9,013 nucleotides of DNA from JBBRSC01 sp038245795 (GTDB taxonomy: Bacteria > Actinomycetota > Acidimicrobiia > Acidimicrobiales > Microtrichaceae), in contig JBBRSC010000134.1 in assembly GCA_038245795.1 (NCBI GenBank), forward strand, positions 1 through 9,013. Reading direction: 5' to 3'. A model generated the notes under the pieces. The model did no database searches. It was not told the DNA's origin and was given only the letters and a program-made list of their open reading frames with translations. Numbering within the stretch: position 1 is the stretch's first letter; every line of letters starts with the position of its first letter. Positions 1 to 3,975 of this stretch are shown piece after piece. A program made the translations under genes and the position numbers.

Positions 1-679
1 GAAGGTCGAGTGCATGACCGACATCTCGGCTCGAGCTCACGACTGGTTTGCGATACTGACGCAGGGTGGCAACAGCGAATGCCACAACAAAACCGAGGAC
101 CGCGCCGCCGATCAGTCCCCCGAACCAGGGGACGTACACGATCTCACGAATTGGCCGCGTGAAGAGCTCCTGAATGATGGGTCCAGGGATGCGGGACTCG
201 ACGGGCACGTTCCGCTGATTGGCCTCGATGATGTTGCGGATCGCCGGCAGAACGCTCTCGCTGACCCGATCGGCCACCTTGAGATCCGAGTAGGTGACCC
301 TCACCTCGAGCAGAGCCGATTCGGCTGGGTTGTTTACTTCGATCATGCCGACGATGGTCGACACGTTGAGCTTCAAATCGCTGGCAGCTTTGATTTCGGT
401 CGCAAAGTTGGTCGAGGTCATGATCGCCTGGAACGAACGGACGATCGTGGCATTGTCGTTCGGGTTGGCGCCGGCCTGGACCAGAAATGTTCGGGACGAT
501 ACGTACTGGGGGTCGGCGAACTGGGTGAGGCCCATTGCCAGCACCCCAACGACGATCGATGACAGGGCGATGTACAACCATGTTCGAAGCCCGAAATTGA
601 AACTGATCGTCGCCTTCTCGTCCGGAAGGCCCGGATCGGGAAGCGGTACCAAATCACCCATTGAACGTTCCGTCCCCAT
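1..679 (-). CDS. Wzz-type polysaccharide chain-length determinant / co-polymerase protein, partial (C-terminus beyond window)
   Basis: This frame is open from position 679 to the left edge and gives 226 codons. The visible protein has a cytoplasmic N-terminus, a membrane segment at about residues 33-54 (around WLYIALSSIVVGVLAMGL), an extracytoplasmic segment of about 125 residues, and a second membrane segment at about 183-206 (GGLIGGAVLGFVVAFAVA). A basic RQYRKP stretch follows, then RDVGHALDL, which resembles the junction to the cytoplasmic part in Wzz/Wzc-like proteins. This two-membrane-segment layout is that of chain-length determinants, which regulate Wzy-dependent polysaccharide polymerisation at the inner membrane. 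Whether a BY-kinase domain follows cannot be seen. Two ATG starts are possible: 679, with GAAGGA 11 bases upstream, and 661, with ACGGAA 6 bases upstream. An in-frame stop lies just upstream of both. The gene is divergent from bS22. The family call rests on topology and tail similarity, not on a search. Confidence 0.75.
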   Translation of the reverse strand, partial: MGTERSMGDLVPLPDPGLPDEKATISFNFGLRTWLYIALSSIVVGVLAMGLTQFADPQYVSSRTFLVQAGANPNDNATIVRSFQAIMTSTNFATEIKAASDLKLNVSTIVGMIEVNNPAESALLEVRVTYSDLKVADRVSESVLPAIRNIIEANQRNVPVESRIPGPIIQELFTRPIREIVYVPWFGGLIGGAVLGFVVAFAVATLRQYRKPVVSSSRDVGHALDL

Positions 680-726
680 CTCCGCAGATGTCCTTCACCC
701 ACGACATGTCATCGACCCACCATTGA

Positions 727-745
727 TCGGCACGAGTCGTGCCGA
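727..745. promoter_or_regulatory. 19-bp perfect inverted repeat, candidate operator
   Basis: The arms TCGGCACGA and TCGTGCCGA flank a single central G at 736 and match perfectly over 9 bp. The site lies in the roughly 200-bp region between the divergent starts of the Wzz-like gene (679) and bS22 (884), 47 bases before the former. No T-run follows on either strand, so an intrinsic terminator is unlikely. The symmetry and position fit a dimeric transcription-factor site, but no regulator is identified. Confidence 0.4.
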
Positions 746-867
746 CGTGATCGAATGAGCGCATGCGGGTACATACGGTACAGGCTGGGCACCCCGCCAC
801 CAGAGTCAGGGCTGGGCATCAGATGACCGGCTGGCGACTCGGTTTCGCTCCATGGCCCGCTGACCAC

Positions 868-873
868 TATGTT
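868..873 (+). promoter_or_regulatory. Candidate -10 box for a leaderless bS22 transcript
   Basis: TATGTT matches the -10 consensus TATAAT at four of six bases, including the key A2 and T6. It ends 10 bases before the ATG at 884. Transcription starting about 7-10 bases downstream would begin at or next to the ATG. That agrees with the absence of any Shine-Dalgarno-like sequence upstream of the ATG; leaderless genes are common in actinobacteria. No convincing -35 is visible. Confidence 0.35.
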
Positions 874-883
874 CATTCCCGCC

Positions 884-985
884 ATGGGATCCCTGATCAA
901 GAAGCGCCGCAAGCGCATGCGTAAGAAAAAGCACCGCAAGCTCCTCCGGAGGACCCGTCACCAACGCCGCGCCCGCGGCAAGTGA
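884..985 (+). CDS. 30S ribosomal protein bS22 (AURKAIP1/COX24-type small basic protein)
   Basis: This is a 33-codon frame starting MGSLIKKRRKRMRKKKHR and ending in RRTRHQRRARGK. About two thirds of the residues are Lys, Arg or His. From memory it matches the mycobacterial small-subunit protein bS22 almost residue for residue (MGSVIKKRRKRM, then KKKHRKLLRRTR) and has the same length. In mycobacteria bS22 binds the 30S subunit close to the decoding region, and the core motif is shared with mitochondrial AURKAIP1. The ATG at 884 was chosen because the family begins MGS. An in-frame ATG at 869 would add five residues (MFIPA) but falls inside the candidate -10 box. There is no Shine-Dalgarno. The gene is convergent with ispE, with 15 bases between the stop codons, and stands alone with no ribosomal-protein neighbour. 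It is easily missed because of its size. Confidence 0.9.
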   Translation: MGSLIKKRRKRMRKKKHRKLLRRTRHQRRARGK

Positions 986-1004
986 CTCCGCCCCGCTGAG
1001 TCAC
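982..1004. terminator. Hairpin spanning both stop codons of convergent bS22 and ispE, possible bidirectional terminator
   Basis: GTGACTC (982-988) and GAGTCAC (998-1004) form a perfect 7-bp stem around a 9-base loop. The stem includes the TGA of bS22 (983-985) on one strand and the TGA of ispE (1001-1003) on the other. Because it is symmetrical it would form in both transcripts. There is no T-tract on either side, so it may act weakly or mainly as a 3' end stabiliser. Confidence 0.4.
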
Positions 1005-1813
1005 CGTCCCCCGGGCGTTTGCCCACCACGATGATCGCTCCCGTTCACCGGCAACCATCCAATCGGGACGGTCGAAACGGACACCCCGAGCGTCGAATCG
1101 TGGCCGCTGACGAACCATGTCGAACCGCTGCCTGCGAGTCGTGGCTCCTGGCCTGAAGCATCTCGCAACTCGTCGCGCCATCTCGTCAACTCCGGGTAGG
1201 CGCGCAGTGCAGCGGGCACCAGATCGTTCCCCGATTCGTGCCGGGGACCCCCGAGGTCGTCCCACGCTCGGTAGACCACGGGCGTCGAAGCATGGATCGG
1301 CGGGGTCACCAACGTGAAGTCCTCGGCGGAGAAGGGCAGGGCCTGCACTCGTTCGCCGATACCGGTGACCCGCGCTCGCCCTCCTCGGAGACAGAACGGC
1401 ACGTCGGCACCGAGCGTGGCCGCCAGCTCCAGGTCATCGACGCGTCGCCAACGGAGTACTGCAGCCGCATCGGCGCTCCCGCCGCCCAGCCCGGCACCGG
1501 CCGGGATCCGTTTCCAGACCTCGGCATCGGCCCGAACTCCCGTGAGATGGAGGGCCCTGGCGATGAGGTCCCCGGGACCGACCCCTTCCGGGGGGGCAGC
1601 CGGACCTGAATATCGGATACCACCGCGGTTGTCGTTGCCATCGGTCGAGTCGTACTCCTGAAGTTCGATGGAGTCATACAGGTCAAGGCTGACCATCTCT
1701 GCATCGATCTCGTGCATCCCATCACCACGGACCCCGGTGATCCGAAGTTCGAGCGTCAGCTTGGCGGGGGCGATCAGCAGTGCCGGGTGCACACCCAACG
1801 GTGGCACGGTCAC
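1001..1813 (-). CDS. ispE: 4-diphosphocytidyl-2-C-methyl-D-erythritol kinase
   Basis: IspE phosphorylates the 2-hydroxyl of CDP-methylerythritol using ATP, in the cytoplasmic methylerythritol-phosphate route to isoprenoid precursors. The protein (270 residues from GTG 1813) has the GHMP-kinase signatures in order: PAKLTLEL with Lys18, the ATP-binding loop PAGAGLGGGSADAA at about 104-117, GADVPF with the likely catalytic Asp137, and the C-terminal glycine motif LAGSGSTWF at about 227-235. It is slightly shorter than usual between the ATP loop and GADVPF. Two substrate-side positions differ from the common form: AKxN reads AKLT, and DGYH reads DGMH. The GTG at 1813 overlaps the rsmA stop as GTGA. 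A second GTG at 1807 has GGAG at better spacing (8 bases) and may be the real start, giving 268 residues. It is the last gene of the minus-strand run. Confidence 0.95.
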   Translation of the reverse strand: MTVPPLGVHPALLIAPAKLTLELRITGVRGDGMHEIDAEMVSLDLYDSIELQEYDSTDGNDNRGGIRYSGPAAPPEGVGPGDLIARALHLTGVRADAEVWKRIPAGAGLGGGSADAAAVLRWRRVDDLELAATLGADVPFCLRGGRARVTGIGERVQALPFSAEDFTLVTPPIHASTPVVYRAWDDLGGPRHESGNDLVPAALRAYPELTRWRDELRDASGQEPRLAGSGSTWFVSGHDSTLGVSVSTVPIGWLPVNGSDHRGGQTPGGR

Positions 1814-2670
1814 TGCTCCACCGGCGAGCCCTGGGAGCCGAACGCCTCCCTGAGCGCCTGCCATTCGGTCACTCCCAGCTCCTCGGCTCGCGATTCCGAT
1901 CTGATCCCGGCCGTCGTCAGGGCTTCGAGAACGACAGCGGTGTCCCATTCCGCCGCCAACGCTTTCCGCAGCATCTTGCGACGTTGAGCGAAGCCGACTT
2001 TGACCACCCGATCGAACAGAGGGTCCTCGATCAGCCCCTCCGAAACGCCTGAGCGTCGAATCTCGACAAGCGCCGAATCGACGCGGGGTCGAGGCCAGAA
2101 AACGTCGGGACCGATCGTTGCGACCCGCTGCGCCACTCCTCGACGGGCGATCCGCACCGACGGCAATCCGTAGGCGGCATCTCCGACCCGGGCAACCATG
2201 CGGTCCGCAACCTCGCGTTGCACCATGACCAGCAGATGATCGATCGCCGGAACGTGGTCGAGAACGTCAATCACGATGGTGGTCGCGACGTTGTACGGCA
2301 GATTGGCCACCAACGTCGTCCCCGGCAGGACCATCTGGGCCCAGGAACGATCCATGGCGTCAGACACGACAATATCGAGGGCCTCGCCGCGCAGCCGATC
2401 CGCGAGCGCGGCGGCAAGCACCGCATCCTTTTCAACGGCAAGGACCGAGGCACCCGCCGCCAGGAGTCCAAGGGTGAGGGAGCCCAGTCCCGGCCCGATC
2501 TCCACGACCGTGTCGCCGATCTCGATCCCCGCCAGGCGAACAATTTTGCGGATCGTGTTGGGATCGATCACGAAGTTCTGCCCGAGCGATCGACGAGGGT
2601 CGACGCCCAACTCGACGAGAAGTCGGCGGATGTCGGAGGCGCCGAGCAGATCACCATCGTTGATCGACAT
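1810..2670 (-). CDS. rsmA: 16S rRNA (adenine1518-N6/adenine1519-N6)-dimethyltransferase
   Basis: RsmA (KsgA) uses S-adenosylmethionine to dimethylate two adjacent adenines in the 3'-terminal helix 45 of 16S rRNA during late 30S assembly. All family marks are present in the 286-residue protein: LGQNFVID (29-36), SAM motif I VVEIGPGLGSLT (55-66), acidic motif II VEKD (79-82), catalytic motif IV NLPYN (123-127), FWPRPRVDS (191-199) and FAQRRKMLRKAL (227-238). Length is normal for the family. It starts at ATG 2670, 3 bases after the stop of the upstream membrane-protein gene, with GGGGA a few bases upstream. Its stop overlaps the candidate ispE start by four bases, so translation of the two is probably coupled. 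The rsmA-ispE pairing is common in actinobacteria. Confidence 0.97.
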   Translation of the reverse strand: MSINDGDLLGASDIRRLLVELGVDPRRSLGQNFVIDPNTIRKIVRLAGIEIGDTVVEIGPGLGSLTLGLLAAGASVLAVEKDAVLAAALADRLRGEALDIVVSDAMDRSWAQMVLPGTTLVANLPYNVATTIVIDVLDHVPAIDHLLVMVQREVADRMVARVGDAAYGLPSVRIARRGVAQRVATIGPDVFWPRPRVDSALVEIRRSGVSEGLIEDPLFDRVVKVGFAQRRKMLRKALAAEWDTAVVLEALTTAGIRSESRAEELGVTEWQALREAFGSQGSPVEQ

Positions 2671-2673
2671 CGA

Positions 2674-3183
2674 TCAGGTCCCCGTCGGTGGGTCGGTGAC
2701 CGGAGGTGGACCCGTCGGTACAGGGGTCGTGGGGACGATTGCGACAGCTGTCGTCGACGGCGTGATCGGAGCCGACGTCGTCGGCCGAGCGGCGCGTGTT
2801 GTTGTCGGTCGGCTCGACGTGGGCGGACCGATCAACGGTGATGATGTCGGCGGTGCCGTCGTCGCGACCGCGGGCTGGAGTTGGTCCCGAACCTGTTTGG
2901 ACTTCTCCGACTCGGAGTAGCGACTGACTCCTTTGCGAATCCAGGTCGGATCGATTGGCAGCGGCACGACCGTCGAGGTCGTCGAGGTGACGCCCGCCCC
3001 TCCGACATCTGTTGCCTGTTCAGCGGGAGATGGCAGCTCGTTGCTGTTCGAGGCGAACAACGCGTTCCAACCAACCAGGGTGACCACCACCAGTGTCACC
3101 GCACCGGCCACCAGGATCCGTAACGGTGGCAGCGTTGTTCGCCGGGGCGCGCTGGAGCGAGCGCGCCCGCTATTCCGACCCAT
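2674..3183 (-). CDS. Uncharacterised single-pass membrane protein with Thr/Pro-rich tail
   Basis: I do not recognise a family. From ATG 3183 the protein has 169 residues: a basic N-terminus (MGRNSGRARSSAPRR), one membrane segment at about 22-44 (ILVAGAVTLVVVTLVGW), a low-complexity Ser/Thr spacer, a short more complex block at about 78-96 (DPTWIRKGVSRYSESEKSK), then about 70 residues dominated by Thr, Pro, Ser and Ala. The positive-inside rule places the tail outside the cell, where such stretches often span or contact the cell wall and can be glycosylated. The start overlaps the end of tatD by 14 bases. A TTG at 3198 with GAGGAGG upstream is an alternative start, and the frame is open to 3279. 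In mycobacteria the gene between tatD and rsmA is rpfB, but no lysozyme-like Rpf fold or G5 domain is visible here. Confidence 0.65.
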   Translation of the reverse strand: MGRNSGRARSSAPRRTTLPPLRILVAGAVTLVVVTLVGWNALFASNSNELPSPAEQATDVGGAGVTSTTSTVVPLPIDPTWIRKGVSRYSESEKSKQVRDQLQPAVATTAPPTSSPLIGPPTSSRPTTTRAARPTTSAPITPSTTAVAIVPTTPVPTGPPPVTDPPTGT

Positions 3184-3952
3184 GGCGAGAGCGGCCAACT
3201 GCCCGCCCCTCCTCGAGCGAATACAGCCATTCCGCCGTCGCTGATGTCTGACGGGCCACCTCCGAGGGAGTGACACCACGGATTTCTGCCAGCGCTGCGC
3301 CGACTACTGCCACGTTCGCGGGCCGGTTCTTCCGTCCCCGGAGCGGAACTGGTGACAGGTACGGCGAGTCGGTCTCGACAAGATACCGATCGGCCGGACA
3401 GAGCACAGCCGCCTCGCGAACCTCGGGCGCTGACGGAAAGGTCACGATGCCCGAGAAGGACAACACCATACCCATGGCCAAGGCTCGCTCGGCTTCGTCC
3501 GGCCCGCCGGTGAAGCAGTGCAGGACCGTCCGGGGCGGCACACCAGTTGACTCGAGGATGTTGAAGGTGTCCGTCCACGCGTCGCGGGTGTGAATGACCA
3601 ACGCCAGTTCGTGACGATGAGCGAGCTCGATCTGCGCCTCGAACACTCGCCGCTGTGCCGCTTTTTCGGAATGCATGTAGTGGTAGTCCAAACCGCACTC
3701 ACCGACTCCGACAACCCTGGGGTGATCAAGCAGTGATTCGAGGCCATCAGTCCCATTGTCCGCCTCGTGAGGATGGACTCCTGCGGTCGCCCACACCATG
3801 TCGAAGCGTTCGGCCCGGTTGATGCACAGACGCGAGCCCGCCACATCGCATCCGACGTCGACCAGCTTCGTGACACCGGCGGCGACAGCTTCGATGATCT
3901 GCTCGTCGACCGTGACGTCAGCGAGATGGCAATGCTGATCGACCCAGCTCAT
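3170..3952 (-). CDS. tatD: TatD-family metal-dependent hydrolase (putative deoxyribonuclease)
   Basis: This is a TIM-barrel metallohydrolase of the TatD family. Members are reported as Mg-dependent DNases with roles in DNA repair or quality control; the physiological substrate is uncertain. Every metal-ligand motif is present: VDQHCHL (HxH), GVGECGLDYH (Glu), LVIHTRDA (His), VLHCFTGG (His) and ETDSPYLSPVP (Asp), followed by the family's RGRKNRPANV. The ATG at 3952 gives 260 residues beginning MSWVDQHCHL, as expected for a family that opens a few residues before DxHxHL. It is preceded by AGGCGGTGG at suitable spacing. A GTG at 3979 overlaps the upstream stop as GTGA and would add nine residues, but has no ribosome binding site. 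The gene continues the operon from the polysaccharide gene into the membrane-protein gene, rsmA and ispE. Confidence 0.93.
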   Translation of the reverse strand: MSWVDQHCHLADVTVDEQIIEAVAAGVTKLVDVGCDVAGSRLCINRAERFDMVWATAGVHPHEADNGTDGLESLLDHPRVVGVGECGLDYHYMHSEKAAQRRVFEAQIELAHRHELALVIHTRDAWTDTFNILESTGVPPRTVLHCFTGGPDEAERALAMGMVLSFSGIVTFPSAPEVREAAVLCPADRYLVETDSPYLSPVPLRGRKNRPANVAVVGAALAEIRGVTPSEVARQTSATAEWLYSLEEGRAVGRSRHGSE

Positions 3953-3957
3953 TGCTG

Positions 3958-3966
3958 CCACCGCCT
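3958..3966 (-). promoter_or_regulatory. Ribosome binding site favouring the tatD ATG at 3952
   Basis: On the minus strand AGGCGGTGG lies 5 bases before the ATG at 3952. The competing GTG at 3979 is preceded by a pyrimidine-rich stretch with no Shine-Dalgarno. This supports the shorter TatD, although coupled initiation at the GTGA overlap cannot be excluded. Confidence 0.4.
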
Positions 3967-3975
3967 GATGATCCG

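Noticed and set aside
14..562. Plus-strand open frame of 182 codons
   Set aside because: It lies wholly antisense to the Wzz-like gene, has no recognisable domain, and its composition (His/Asp/Arg-rich) is typical of a shadow frame in GC-rich DNA.
709..939. 76-codon minus-strand frame through the divergent intergenic region
   Set aside because: It overlaps bS22 antisense and the palindrome, has no motif, and no ribosome binding site that I could identify.
2218..2920. Long plus-strand open frames opposite rsmA and the Thr/Pro-rich protein
   Set aside because: They are antisense to rsmA, whose catalytic motifs are intact, and encode Arg/Asp- or Val/Gly-rich low-complexity sequence with no motifs.
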